Positions 44,473 through 53,152 of a DNA stretch of 60,202 nucleotides are shown here, piece by piece. How positions within the stretch are numbered: position 1 is the first letter of the stretch; each line of letters begins with the position of its first letter. Origin of the DNA: CAZCPB01 sp044223975 (GTDB lineage Bacteria; Planctomycetota; Phycisphaerae; Phycisphaerales; UBA1924); the NCBI GenBank assembly GCA_044223975.1, contig JBGALI010000024.1, positions 1 through 60,202 of the forward strand. The letters are read 5' to 3'. The notes beneath the pieces were generated by a model, which worked only from the letters and a program-made list of their open reading frames with translations, was not told the DNA's origin and made no database searches. Made by a program: the position numbers and the translations under genes.

Positions 44473-46209
44473 TCAGCCGGCGCCTTGCCCGAGCTGCGCG
44501 GCAAGCTCGCTCAGCGGGAAGCTCCGGGAGACAGGCTCTCGAAAATTCTCCCACGCAAAGTCCGACGCGGCCAGGTCGACGGCGATCCACGTGGTGGAGT
44601 TGGCACCTCGGGCGAGCTGGATAGTCCGGTCGCGGTCGCCCATCACCCACGCGTCGTAGCCCAGCTTCCCGCAGTCGGCGATCACCGTCCCGTCCGAAGC
44701 ACGGACGAACACCGCGCGGTAGTACGGGCGAACATCGCCCCGCGCGGCCGTCTCCGTCCGCCCGGTCTCGAACAGCTCGACGCGCCAGGCCCCGTCGTCG
44801 GACGCCAGCACGCGCGCGGGCGTTCCCGCAACGCTCCCGACCGGCCGGCGCGTCGAGCCTTCGTCGAGCGCGCCGGTGAAGACAAAGTCGCGGGATGCGC
44901 GGCGACCGGCGGCGTTGAGATCCCACCAGGTTCGGTCTTTGAGGTTCAGTCCCACGCGCCGCTCGGGCCGGTCGCCGGGGTAGCGGAGCAGCGTCAGGTG
45001 CACCACGTGGGGCTCTCCGGGGAAAGCCGCGTCCACCTGGTCGAGCGTGCTCGAGAAGTCGATGATCGTCGTGCCCGTCGCCACCTCGACGATGCACGCC
45101 GAGCGCACCGTGTGCGACATGCGCATCTCGTACTCGAAGAAATCGACGCGGTAGAGACCGTCGGGGGAGGTGATCGGCCGCAGTCGCTCCGGAATCGGCT
45201 CCGGAGGCGGCGCCGGCGATGGTTCGCACGCAACCTCGGACGGCGGGAGGGAGACGGCGCGGGGCTGGAGCGCCGTCGGGTCCGTGGCCCGCCTCACCTG
45301 CTCGGGTGTAGGTGCGTCCATGATCATTCCGTCGGCGGGCGGCGCGATCCGGTCCGGCGCGTCGGTGAGCCGGCGTTGCAGGTCGGCGACGGTGCCGGCC
45401 TGAACCCCGCCCGGCCGGGTCATCGCCTCGCCTGCAACCTCCCAGTAGTAGAGGCAGTCGAGGTCGATCTTGACGCGAAGTTGCACGACCCCGGCGCAGG
45501 TCTTCACGGAGAGGTGGAGCTGGTTGCACGACGGAGTGAACTCGGCCTCACAGTCCCACTGTGCGCTGGTCAGGTCGAGCACGCACGTGCCGGTCGGCGT
45601 GTGCACGATCCGGGCCCGATCGATCCACGCGGGCGGCGCAAGCTCGAACCGGTCGAACTCCACGCGCCACTGACCGTCGGACGACACGTGCTCGCCGTGC
45701 GGAAGGCCATCAATGACCTCCGGCGTTTGCTGCCGCGGCACGGTTGCCGCGGGCGCGACCGGATGGGGATTCCTGACGCGTTCGCCGGGTATCTCGGACC
45801 AGTCGAGTGTCTGGGGTGCTGGCCAGCGCACGGGGTCGCCCGGCGCGTGCGCCGGCGGCGGGATGCCTGTGCGAGCGATGATCTCAAGGTCGGAGGCGTG
45901 CCCGGCGGGCGCGTGGGCATCGCGGGGCTGGGGATGGTGGTAGTAGAGGCCGGTCGCCAGATCGATGGTCGCGGGGTAGCCGACGATGGTCCGGTCGATG
46001 CGCGAGAGCCTGAGGTGCAGGAGCGTGCCGTCGGGGCTGAAACGCCACGACTCGACATCGCAGGCGTCGTCGGTCAGGTCGAGGACGGTCGTTGAGGTGG
46101 GCGCGTGCTCGAGGCGGATGGAGCGACGAACCATGCCATCGCGCACTTCATCCCAGAAGAAAAGCCGGAAGCGGCGGTCGCCGGAGAATTCGACGTTGTC
46201 GGCGGGCAT
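44473..46209 (-). CDS. Four-repeat protein of unrecognised domain family
   Basis: 578 residues from ATG 46209 with no signal peptide or membrane helix. Four units of ~85 residues lie at about 7-92, 174-258, 346-432 and 468-556, joined by Pro/Ala-rich linkers. Each unit has S-x-D-G-x-[WFY]-R-[VL]-x-[FL], then [AR]-x-[VI]-x-x-x-[PA][TS]G/S[T]-x-[VI][LI]D[LF], then a strand with L-x-L, ending D-L-x-x-x-x-[YW]-[YW]. A one-unit sister gene lies immediately downstream. The beta-strand pattern suggests small beta-sandwich or barrel domains. Function unknown. Confidence 0.75.
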   Translation of the reverse strand: MPADNVEFSGDRRFRLFFWDEVRDGMVRRSIRLEHAPTSTTVLDLTDDACDVESWRFSPDGTLLHLRLSRIDRTIVGYPATIDLATGLYYHHPQPRDAHAPAGHASDLEIIARTGIPPPAHAPGDPVRWPAPQTLDWSEIPGERVRNPHPVAPAATVPRQQTPEVIDGLPHGEHVSSDGQWRVEFDRFELAPPAWIDRARIVHTPTGTCVLDLTSAQWDCEAEFTPSCNQLHLSVKTCAGVVQLRVKIDLDCLYYWEVAGEAMTRPGGVQAGTVADLQRRLTDAPDRIAPPADGMIMDAPTPEQVRRATDPTALQPRAVSLPPSEVACEPSPAPPPEPIPERLRPITSPDGLYRVDFFEYEMRMSHTVRSACIVEVATGTTIIDFSSTLDQVDAAFPGEPHVVHLTLLRYPGDRPERRVGLNLKDRTWWDLNAAGRRASRDFVFTGALDEGSTRRPVGSVAGTPARVLASDDGAWRVELFETGRTETAARGDVRPYYRAVFVRASDGTVIADCGKLGYDAWVMGDRDRTIQLARGANSTTWIAVDLAASDFAWENFREPVSRSFPLSELAAQLGQGAG

Positions 46210-46296
46210 TGAAGGCTTCGGTCAGCGCGAATCCATGTGAGATGCTGGTAGGCCGCGGCCGGCGCCGATCGCGTCCGATCATGCTCGCATCATCGT

Positions 46297-46500
46297 CTAC
46301 GGAGCCCCTTGGCACCGCGTCGCCATGAGTCCGATCGCGCCCGCGAGGGCGAGCACAAAGACCATCAACGCCGCCGATGCCAGCAAGACACCGACCGAGA
46401 TCTCGTGCGTACGACCGAGCCGGGTCGGTACCCTGAGCTTGAAGTCAAGCCAGTCCCATGAGGAACCATCTTTGTCCCGGCGCGGCGACGATGACTGCAA
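46297..46500 (-). CDS. Possible small single-helix membrane protein downstream of speA
   Basis: 67 residues from a TTG at 46500, which has GGAG seven bases upstream and lies 15 bases after the speA stop. A polar, charged N-terminal half (SSPRRDKDGSSWDWLDFKL) is followed by one strong hydrophobic helix (VGVLLASAALMVFVLALAGAIGLMA) and a short Cys-containing tail. Absence of ATG and lack of a recognised family make it tentative; in favour are the composition and the Shine-Dalgarno. Confidence 0.4.
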   Translation of the reverse strand: MQSSSPRRDKDGSSWDWLDFKLRVPTRLGRTHEISVGVLLASAALMVFVLALAGAIGLMATRCQGAP

Positions 46501-46514
46501 CGGATCGCTCCGAC

Positions 46515-48641
46515 TTACTCCAGGTACGTGTACCCCTCCATCCCCTGGTCGTAGAACTTGAGCAGGCTCTGCCCTTCGGGGACGGTCATGGTGCCGGCCT
46601 TCACGGCCCGCTCGACATCGCGGCGCATGGACTTGACCAAGTCCTCGGCGTCGTACTGCACGTACGACAGCACTTCCTTCACGGTGTCGCCCTCGACCAC
46701 CTCGTCGAGGTCCCAGTCGCCCACGCCCGGCGAGTCGTCGAAGGAGACGTGCACCACGTGGGTGTCGCCGTAGAGGTTGTGCAGGTCGCCGAGCACTTCC
46801 TGGTAGGCGCCAAGGAGCATCACGCCCAGGAAATACGGCTCGGGCTTGCCGTCGTAGATCTTGCCGTTGCCATTCCCGTTTCCGTTGCCGTTTCCGTTGC
46901 CGTTGGTGTTGGTGTTGCCATTGGTGTTGGCGTTGCCGTTGGCGGCCTCGCCGCTTGCCGAGGGGTAGCGGAGCTCGTGCAGCTCCAGCGTGGGCTTGCT
47001 CGCCGACTTCTTGTCGATGAACTTGTCGACCTGGCCGTCCGAATCGCACGTGATGTCCGCCAGGATCGCCTTGCGCGTCGGCTCCTCGTTCAAGCGGTGG
47101 ATGGGCACGATCGGGAAGAGCTGGTCGATCGCCCAGTGGTCGGGCATGCTCTGGAAGATCGAGAAGTTGACGTAGTAGATGTCGCTCAGGATCTGCGGCA
47201 GGTCGGTGAGGTCGTCGGGAAGGTCGCCCTTGGCGCTGGCGAGCGACAGCACGCGCCGCCCGATCGCCCAGAACAGGCGCTCGGTCGCCGACCGCATGGG
47301 CAGGCTCATGTACCCGAGGTTGAAGAGGCTCATGGCCTCGTCGCGGGCCTGCACGGCGTCGTGGAACGCTTCAACCAGGTTCACCTTGGGGACGCTCAGG
47401 CTTTCGAAGGCGTCGATCAGCTCCAGCACCGGCTGGGGTCGCTCGTTCTCCTGCGACATGAGCTGGCGCACGCCCTCGAGCTCGGGGTCGCTGGGGAAGT
47501 GCGTCTTGCCCAGGACGTCGACGATCAGGAGCGACGAGTGGGCGACCATGGCCCGCCCGCTCTCGCTGAGGATCCGCGGGTGCGGGAAGCCTGCCGCGTC
47601 GCAGACGCTCTTGATGCGGTACACCACGTCGGCCGCGTACTCGGCGACGCCGTAGTTGATGCTGGAGGGGCTGTCGGAGTTTGAGCCGTCGTAGTCGATT
47701 CCCATCCCGCCGCCGACGTCGATCGTGTCGAGCCCCGCGCCCAGGCGCTTGAGCTCGCAGTACACATGCGCCAGCTCGTTCACCGCGGCCTTCACGTGCC
47801 GGATGTCGCCGATCTGGCTGCCGATGTGGAAGTGGATCATGTTCAGGCAGTCGGCCATGCCGTGCTGCTTGAGGTACTCGAGCGCGTGGAGCATCTCGGT
47901 CACGGTCAGGCCGAACTTGCTCCGCATACCGCCCGACGATTCCCACCGGCCGGAGCCCTTGCTGCTGGGCTTGGTGCGCACGCCGATCCGCGGCCGCACG
48001 TTGTACTTCTTGGCGTGCTGGACGATCAGCTCCAGGTCGCTGAACCGCTCCACCACCGGGATGATGTGCCGCCCCAGCTTGGTCGCCAGGATCACCGTCT
48101 CGATGAACTCCGAGTCCTTGAAGCCGTTGCAGACGATCGGCATCTGCGGCAGGTTTTCCGTGAGGCCCAGCACCGCGAGCAGCTCGGGCTTGCTGCCGGC
48201 CTCGAGCCCGAAGCCCAGTTCCTTGCCGCAGTCGCGGACCTCTTCGCACAGCGGCCGCTGCTGGTTCACCTTGATGGGGAACACGCAGCTGTAGGTGCCG
48301 GTGTACGCGTGGTCCTTGATGGCCTGGTCGAAGGCCTGGCGGATCTCGGTGAGCCGGTGCTTGAGCAGGTCGCGGAAGCGGATGACGACCGGCGTGCCGA
48401 TCTCGCGCTCGCGCAGGCCCTCGATGACTTCGTAGAGATCGATCTGGCGCTTGGGGTCGCGCTCGGGCATCACGGTCATGTGGCCCTGGTCGTTGACGCC
48501 GAAGTAACCCATGCCCCAGTCGCGCACGGCGTAGAGCTTGGCCGCGTCCTCGCAGGTCCATGGCTTGGCGGGCGCGGGGCGGGGCTGAGCCGCGGGAGTG
48601 CCGGGGCCGAGCAAGGCGGTCGAAGGTGTTATGGTCGCCAT
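46515..48641 (-). CDS. speA: Biosynthetic arginine decarboxylase
   Basis: Decarboxylates arginine to agmatine, the first step of putrescine/polyamine synthesis. 708 residues (E. coli SpeA 658), fold-type III PLP enzyme: PLP-lysine FPIKVNQQ (Lys124), ELGFGLEAGSKPEL, HFHIGSQI, DVGGGMGIDYDG, ILSESGRAMVAH, and a C-terminal barrel. I chose the second ATG (48641); ATG 48659 is possible. Unusual: an Asn-Gly run (about residues 564-593) encoded by a hexanucleotide tract at 46862-46952, inserted before GKPEPYFLGVMLLGAYQE. Together with the deoxyhypusine-synthase-like gene it suggests polyamine metabolism nearby, though not one operon. Confidence 0.93.
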   Translation of the reverse strand: MATITPSTALLGPGTPAAQPRPAPAKPWTCEDAAKLYAVRDWGMGYFGVNDQGHMTVMPERDPKRQIDLYEVIEGLREREIGTPVVIRFRDLLKHRLTEIRQAFDQAIKDHAYTGTYSCVFPIKVNQQRPLCEEVRDCGKELGFGLEAGSKPELLAVLGLTENLPQMPIVCNGFKDSEFIETVILATKLGRHIIPVVERFSDLELIVQHAKKYNVRPRIGVRTKPSSKGSGRWESSGGMRSKFGLTVTEMLHALEYLKQHGMADCLNMIHFHIGSQIGDIRHVKAAVNELAHVYCELKRLGAGLDTIDVGGGMGIDYDGSNSDSPSSINYGVAEYAADVVYRIKSVCDAAGFPHPRILSESGRAMVAHSSLLIVDVLGKTHFPSDPELEGVRQLMSQENERPQPVLELIDAFESLSVPKVNLVEAFHDAVQARDEAMSLFNLGYMSLPMRSATERLFWAIGRRVLSLASAKGDLPDDLTDLPQILSDIYYVNFSIFQSMPDHWAIDQLFPIVPIHRLNEEPTRKAILADITCDSDGQVDKFIDKKSASKPTLELHELRYPSASGEAANGNANTNGNTNTNGNGNGNGNGNGNGKIYDGKPEPYFLGVMLLGAYQEVLGDLHNLYGDTHVVHVSFDDSPGVGDWDLDEVVEGDTVKEVLSYVQYDAEDLVKSMRRDVERAVKAGTMTVPEGQSLLKFYDQGMEGYTYLE
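46862..46952. repeat. Hexanucleotide (Asn-Gly codon) microsatellite inside speA
   Basis: Imperfect tandem six-base units, on the coding strand variants of GGCAAC, GGAAAC, GGCAAT and ACCAAC, extend ~90 bases. They encode alternating Asn with Gly/Thr/Ala. Length may vary by slippage without changing frame. Confidence 0.85.
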
Positions 48642-48956
48642 CGTGATTCGTTCAACCATCGGGCCGGCGCGGCGGACTGAACATCTACGCTCGCGCGGGC
48701 GGTGCGGTTTCGGCGCGGCACGCGCCTGTGTGCCCGGTCCACTTCGTCGCGGCGCCCGGTTCGTTGCGAACGATCCCGGGAATCACGCGGACGCGCGGCT
48801 GTTCACGCCGTCACGTCGCACGCTCGACGCCCGCCCACCGCGGGCGCCCGCCGGTCCATCCGTGGAACGCAGGCCAATAAAAGATAGCGAGTTGCGGCGC
48901 AAGAACAACTCCTGCGCGCTCCAACACCACCCGCCCCGAGGTCCGAACTCTTCCGG
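48642..48956. other. Spacer upstream of speA, no gene recognised
   Basis: 315 bases between the end of the TPR gene and speA, both leftward. No coding frame has protein-like composition. A candidate promoter lies at 48881-48908, leaving a long (~230-base) leader that contains GC-rich potential hairpins; no known riboswitch was identified. Confidence 0.45.
48881..48908 (-). promoter_or_regulatory. Candidate promoter of speA
   Basis: On the minus strand TTGTTC (48908-48903) is 16 bases from TATCTT (48886-48881), in one of the few AT-rich patches of the spacer. Each hexamer matches the sigma-70 consensus only in part. Confidence 0.3.
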
Positions 48957-50642
48957 TCAGTACCACGACGACTTGAGCTTCACGTCGGCGTTCTTCCACG
49001 CCTCCTTCAACTCAACCTCGTACGGACGCGCTTCGTCGTCCTTCTCCTGGGCCCGCAGCGCCCGCGAAAGGCCGTACAGCGACCACCCGTTCTTCGGATT
49101 CCGCCCGAGGTCTTCCAAGTACACCGCCGCCGCCTGGTCGTGCTTCCCGGCCTCCATGAGGCACGCCCCGAGCGCCTGGCGCACCGGCGCGTACCAGTTT
49201 GGCGGCTCGTCGTACCGAAGCCCGTCCTCGAGGGCCATCGCCGTCTTCATGTTCTGCTCGGCGACCGACCACCGGGACTCCTTGGCCGCCATGCGCCCCT
49301 GCAGAACGTGCCGCGCGATGGTCAGGAGAGTCTTGGCGCTGTTCTGGAGCTTCTTGGCGTCGGCGGGGGTGGCATTCTGGATGGCGACGAGCTGGTCCAG
49401 CTGCCCCTTGGCCAGCTCCATCTCCCCCCGGGAGGCGTACGCCATGCCCCGCGCGTAGAACCGCATGGCCGCTGGGAACGTCATCCCCGCCGGGGGCGGG
49501 GGCTCGGCGATCACCTCGTCCCACCGGCCGAAGCGCACCAGCATCAGGATCGGCTGGGCCAGCACCGCGTCCATCTCGGGCATCTGCGTAAAGGTCTCCG
49601 GCGGCAGAAGGGCCAGCATGTCCCGCGCCGCCTTGATCGCCTCGGCGCTGCGTCCCTCCATGGCCGCCGCGGCAGACAAAAACTGGAAGTTGTGGGCCGT
49701 GTACATGCCGTAGAACCCCGGCGGCCCCCCCACCTTCGCCAGGTACACCTTGTCCACCTCGATCGCCCGCCGGTTGGCCTCGCAGGCGTCCTCGTACCGG
49801 CCCAGCCTCATATAGATGTGCGCCGGCATGTGCACCATGTGGCCCGCCCCGGGCATCAATCCGGGGAGCCGATCGGCCGCGGCCAAGGCCTCTTCCGGGT
49901 GGGGAGACGCCTCGACCGCGTGGATATAGAAATGGTTGGCGCCGGGGTGGTTGGGGTGCTTGGCCAGGACCCCCTCGATGGTGGCGACGATCTCCTCCGT
50001 GCCCGGCTGGGGCGTGCCGTCACTTTTCCAGAGATCCCAGGGGCGCAGGGTCATCATCGACTCGGCACAGAGGGCCCCCACGTCGGCATCGTCCGGGAAC
50101 CGCTTGTACACCTCGCGCATCGCGTCGGCGTAGGCCCGGTCGAGGGCTGCCTGGTCCTCGGGCTTGGTCGGCGGGGTTTCCGAGTAGCGCTTCGAGACGG
50201 CGTCGATGAGCGCCTTCTCGACGTCGCTCGCCGCGCCGGACGCGGCAGCCAGTTCACGAGCCCGGCGGGCTGCCGCGAACCCGGCCTTGGCCCGGTCCTC
50301 CATGGCGGGGACGTTGATGTTGGGCCCCAGCGTCATGGCGATCCCCCACTGCGCCATGGCGCACGCGGGGTCGAGCTTGGCCGCCTCTTCGAACGATCGC
50401 TGGGCCTCGTCGAGGTTGAACGCAAAGACCAGGCGCAGGCCCTGGTCGAAGTACCGCTGGGCCTTCTCGACCTTGGTGGTGATGGGGCGGCGGTGGGTGC
50501 CGAGGTCGTCGAAGAGGATCGCCGATGCGGACGAAGATGCGTCGCCTGATTTGTCCTGCGGAGTGCCCTGCCCGTGCTGAGCCAACGCACCGGCGGTCAC
50601 CGCAAGGGAGAGCATCGCGGTGGGGAACAAACGCGTGATCAT
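48957..50642 (-). CDS. Secreted TPR protein
   Basis: 561 residues: signal peptide (MLSLAVTAGALAQ), then tetratricopeptide-like helices, clearest in AQRYFDQGLRLVFAFNLDEAQRSFEEAAKLDP and the C-terminal QALGACLMEAGKHDQAAAVYLEDLGRNP. A conserved-looking NHFYIHAVEASPHPEEAL...GHMVHMPAHIYMRLGRY block with several His between the repeats recalls related large TPR proteins of Planctomycetota and Acidobacteria and may bind a metal. GGAGG precedes ATG 50642. It probably acts as a periplasmic scaffold; function unknown. Confidence 0.75.
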   Translation of the reverse strand: MITRLFPTAMLSLAVTAGALAQHGQGTPQDKSGDASSSASAILFDDLGTHRRPITTKVEKAQRYFDQGLRLVFAFNLDEAQRSFEEAAKLDPACAMAQWGIAMTLGPNINVPAMEDRAKAGFAAARRARELAAASGAASDVEKALIDAVSKRYSETPPTKPEDQAALDRAYADAMREVYKRFPDDADVGALCAESMMTLRPWDLWKSDGTPQPGTEEIVATIEGVLAKHPNHPGANHFYIHAVEASPHPEEALAAADRLPGLMPGAGHMVHMPAHIYMRLGRYEDACEANRRAIEVDKVYLAKVGGPPGFYGMYTAHNFQFLSAAAAMEGRSAEAIKAARDMLALLPPETFTQMPEMDAVLAQPILMLVRFGRWDEVIAEPPPPAGMTFPAAMRFYARGMAYASRGEMELAKGQLDQLVAIQNATPADAKKLQNSAKTLLTIARHVLQGRMAAKESRWSVAEQNMKTAMALEDGLRYDEPPNWYAPVRQALGACLMEAGKHDQAAAVYLEDLGRNPKNGWSLYGLSRALRAQEKDDEARPYEVELKEAWKNADVKLKSSWY

Positions 50643-50822
50643 GGGAAGACCTCCGGGGAACCGTCAGAGCAATTATCCCTCTAAGAGGGGTAGCGCGGCG
50701 GGCGAGCCTGCGGCCACGATCGGCCGCGCCAACGCGCGGAACCGATCGAAAAAGGATCAGAGGCAGAATCCGCGGCGATCAGGGCCGCGCGCAAATGGTC
50801 GGTGCGCCGAAGGGCGCTCCGC

Positions 50823-51788
50823 TCACGCCACCTTCGCCAGCCGCCGCTTCCCCAGCACCCGTTCAGCGTACTGGTTCATGGCGTCGCGGAGCTGCTCGAA
50901 GCTCTCCAGCACGTAGTAGATGGGCTGGAAGTGGTCGATCACAAAGTCGGTCTCGCACACGCGGTCGAGGTCGAAGGGGCGGTACTCGGCCACCTCGCGC
51001 GCGGTGCAGTCGGGCGCGGGGCGGCCTTTTTTCTCCCAGGCGCCCCTGAGCGAGTACTCGCTCTCGGCGTGGCTGCTGACCAGCCCGCTGCCGTAAACCT
51101 TGACCCGCCCGTCCTCCTTGATCAGGCCGAACTCGACCGTGAACCAGAAGAGCCGGCCCAGGCGCTTCACGTGCTCCTCGTCTTCGCACTCCAGCGCCGC
51201 CTTGCCGTAGGTCTGCAGGAAGTCCGCGAAGACCCGGTGGGCGTGCAGCGGCACGTGCCCGAAGACATCGTGGAAGATGTCGGGCTCGGGGAGGTAGTCC
51301 ATGACCTCGCGCGGGCGGATGAGAACCGTGGTCGGAAACTCGCGCTGGGCCAGGCACGCAAAGAACGCCTTGGCCGGCAGGTACCCCGGCACGCCGTAGC
51401 TCGCCCAGCTGCTCACCTGGTGCAGGTACCGGTTGATCCCCTCAAGCTTCGTGCCCTTCTTCAGCACGGTGCCCCCCGCCACGGTGATGTCGCGGTCGAG
51501 CGTGAGGTCGTCGAGCAGCGGGATGCGGTCGCGCCCGAGCTTGAGCACTTTCATCCCGTCCAGGAACGTGCGGCTGACCTGCTCTTCCAGCACGGTCCAG
51601 CGCCGGTCGAAGAGGTCGCGCCACACATCGTGGTTGTCGGGGGTGTAGCGCCAGTACTGCTGGGTGATGTAGAAGCGATCGGCGTTGATCTGTGCCGCGG
51701 GAGTGCCGGGGGCCGCGTCGGCCGCGGCCTGGGAGTTGCGGGCCTCGTCCGAGTCGATGATGTTGTTGTACCGGATGTCCTGGCGCAT
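50823..51788 (-). CDS. phhA: Phenylalanine 4-monooxygenase (aromatic amino acid hydroxylase)
   Basis: Iron- and tetrahydropterin-dependent hydroxylation of phenylalanine to tyrosine. 321 residues. The 2-His-1-Glu iron site is intact: PDIFHDVFGHVPL gives His173 and His178, and WFTVEFGL gives Glu219. The GVPGYLPAKAFFACLAQREFP and SSHAESEYSL blocks are also present. There is no ACT regulatory domain, as in other bacterial enzymes, and the N-terminal ~35 residues are family-unlike. GGGAG lies seven bases before ATG 51788. Transcribed toward the TPR gene with a 180-base gap. Confidence 0.92.
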   Translation of the reverse strand: MRQDIRYNNIIDSDEARNSQAAADAAPGTPAAQINADRFYITQQYWRYTPDNHDVWRDLFDRRWTVLEEQVSRTFLDGMKVLKLGRDRIPLLDDLTLDRDITVAGGTVLKKGTKLEGINRYLHQVSSWASYGVPGYLPAKAFFACLAQREFPTTVLIRPREVMDYLPEPDIFHDVFGHVPLHAHRVFADFLQTYGKAALECEDEEHVKRLGRLFWFTVEFGLIKEDGRVKVYGSGLVSSHAESEYSLRGAWEKKGRPAPDCTAREVAEYRPFDLDRVCETDFVIDHFQPIYYVLESFEQLRDAMNQYAERVLGKRRLAKVA

Positions 51789-51841
51789 GGGATTCTCCCG
51801 CCGAAGCCGTCACTGGATTCTATTTCCTGACCGCCGCGGGT

Positions 51842-52435
51842 TCACTCCGTCTCGTCATTGTCAAAGACCGCCCCCCCCGCCGTGACCACCGCGGGGGGGT
51901 GCGACCGCATCTTCTTATACCGGTGGGCGAAGAAGTGCGGGTCCTTGCGGAACTCGGCGCTCATGCTCCGGATGTACCGCCGGCCGCACTCCGGGCACCG
52001 CCCCGTCTCCGCGAGCCCCTCGAGCGAGTACCCGCAGTGGATGCAGAAGTCGTCCTTGCGGGCGCCGACACCGCGGCGGATCGCCCCCAGCACGATCGTC
52101 ACCGCCAGGCCCGCCGCCAGCAGCCACAGCTTGAAGGTGTGCATCCACCCCCGCGCCGCCGCCCCGGCACCCCCCAGCATGACCGCCCCCACCGGGTAGC
52201 CGATCACGAACACCACCGCGGGCACCAGCACCAGCCATTTCCAGCCGATCGCCCGGGCGATCTCCGGAGCCCCCGGCCGCCAGAACGGGACCTCGGCGCC
52301 CTCGAACATCAGAACAAAGTCGGGCGTCAGGGTGTCGTCGGGCTGCGGCGGCAGGTCCACCGGCGAGGCGTACACCGGCTCAGGAACCAGCCCCGCCCGG
52401 TCCGAGGCGCCGGGCCGCTGTGACGGGTCGCTCAC
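51842..52435 (-). CDS. Membrane zinc-ribbon protein
   Basis: 197 residues from a GTG at 52435 with GGAG eight bases upstream. A Pro-rich cytoplasmic-looking N-terminus (~60 residues), two membrane helices (about 65-90 and 98-118), a ribbon CIHCGYS at 131-137 with CPECG at 147-151, then a basic tail with FFAHRYKKMRSHPP. Unlike most members here the ribbon sits between helices and a 50-residue tail, and the YD of the motif is YS. It precedes phhA on the same strand. Function unknown. Confidence 0.75.
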   Translation of the reverse strand: MSDPSQRPGASDRAGLVPEPVYASPVDLPPQPDDTLTPDFVLMFEGAEVPFWRPGAPEIARAIGWKWLVLVPAVVFVIGYPVGAVMLGGAGAAARGWMHTFKLWLLAAGLAVTIVLGAIRRGVGARKDDFCIHCGYSLEGLAETGRCPECGRRYIRSMSAEFRKDPHFFAHRYKKMRSHPPAVVTAGGAVFDNDETE

Positions 52436-52513
52436 GCCCTGATCTCCGCACGCCGCCCGCGCGGCTGTGAACCATGTCTGATACGCTCGAACACCGCCAC
52501 CAAGGACCCGACC

Positions 52514-52870
52514 ATGACCATTCCGGTCACCACCACGTTCACCATAGCAGGACACACCATCAAGGAGTACCGCGGCGTGGTCCGCGGCATCATCGTCCGG
52601 GCCCCCACCATCTCCCAGGGCTTCTTCGGCGGGCTTAAGTCCATTATCGGCGGGAGGATCGGCGCCTACACCGAGATGTGCGAGCAGGCCCGCCAGCAGG
52701 CCTACGAACTCATGATCGACCACGCCCGCGCCGTTGGCGCCAACGCCATCCTGGGCTTCCATTACGACGCCTCCGACGTCGGGGGTGGGGCCAAGGCGAC
52801 CGAGGTGCTCTGCTACGGAACGGCCGTGGTGGTCGAGCCGGTCGCCGCCGCCGAGCCCGGCAACGCTTGA
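52514..52870 (+). CDS. YbjQ/UPF0145 family protein
   Basis: 118 residues matching the YbjQ family: IKEYRGVVRGIIVRAPTISQ, GGRIGAYTEMCEQARQQAYE, GANAILGFHYD and a final strand VLCYGTAVVVEP. The family forms small pentameric beta-barrel assemblies; a metal-binding role has been proposed but is not established. ATG 52514 follows AAGGA. First of two small plus-strand genes, divergent from the zinc-ribbon gene. Confidence 0.88.
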   Translation: MTIPVTTTFTIAGHTIKEYRGVVRGIIVRAPTISQGFFGGLKSIIGGRIGAYTEMCEQARQQAYELMIDHARAVGANAILGFHYDASDVGGGAKATEVLCYGTAVVVEPVAAAEPGNA

Positions 52871-52933
52871 TTCCGGCCATTTCTTTCGGTAAATTCGGCC
52901 CATCGCGGTAGGCCCGAGCCGATGGGGGTTGCC

Positions 52934-53152
52934 ATGGCCATCGATCCGAGACTCTATGAGAAGTACTCCGGGCGCAAGGGGGATCCCCACACGCGCTTGG
53001 GCGAGGCCCTCGCCAAGAACGTGAAGGCCCAGCACGCCCGCGACGAGATGCCCAAGGGCGTCGCCGGCGGGTTCCGCACCATGAGATGGCCGGGCATGTG
53101 GGCCCAGCTCTTCAACTGGTTCAAGAACAGGCAGCGCGAGAAGGGCCTGTAA
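52934..53152 (+). CDS. Small conserved-looking hypothetical protein
   Basis: 72 residues from ATG 52934 (ATG 52922 four codons upstream is possible). It opens AIDPRLYEKYSGRKGDPHTR, then an amphipathic helix LGEALAKNVKAQHARDE, and ends with an aromatic/basic WAQLFNWFKNRQREKG. Charged and soluble, no known domain. It lies 63 bases after ybjQ-like and its last 32 bases overlap the end of the convergent amidohydrolase gene. Confidence 0.65.
   Translation: MAIDPRLYEKYSGRKGDPHTRLGEALAKNVKAQHARDEMPKGVAGGFRTMRWPGMWAQLFNWFKNRQREKGL

Noticed and set aside
43379..45529. Possible 716-residue fusion ending in the aquaporin
   Set aside because: Only the last 214 residues are protein-like; the rest shadows the repeat-domain gene. 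ATG 44023 has a Shine-Dalgarno.
46862..46952. Tandem units resembling a short CRISPR or VNTR array
   Set aside because: Units are six bases with no spacers and stay in the speA frame; it is a coding microsatellite.
41636..48641. A single polyamine operon containing the deoxyhypusine-synthase-like gene and speA
   Set aside because: Five unrelated genes, one on the opposite strand, lie between them; only loose proximity can be claimed.
43379..53152. Two convergent gene pairs that overlap by exactly 32 bases (43379-43410 and 53121-53152)
   Set aside because: The sequences of the two overlaps are unrelated, so the equal length is a coincidence.
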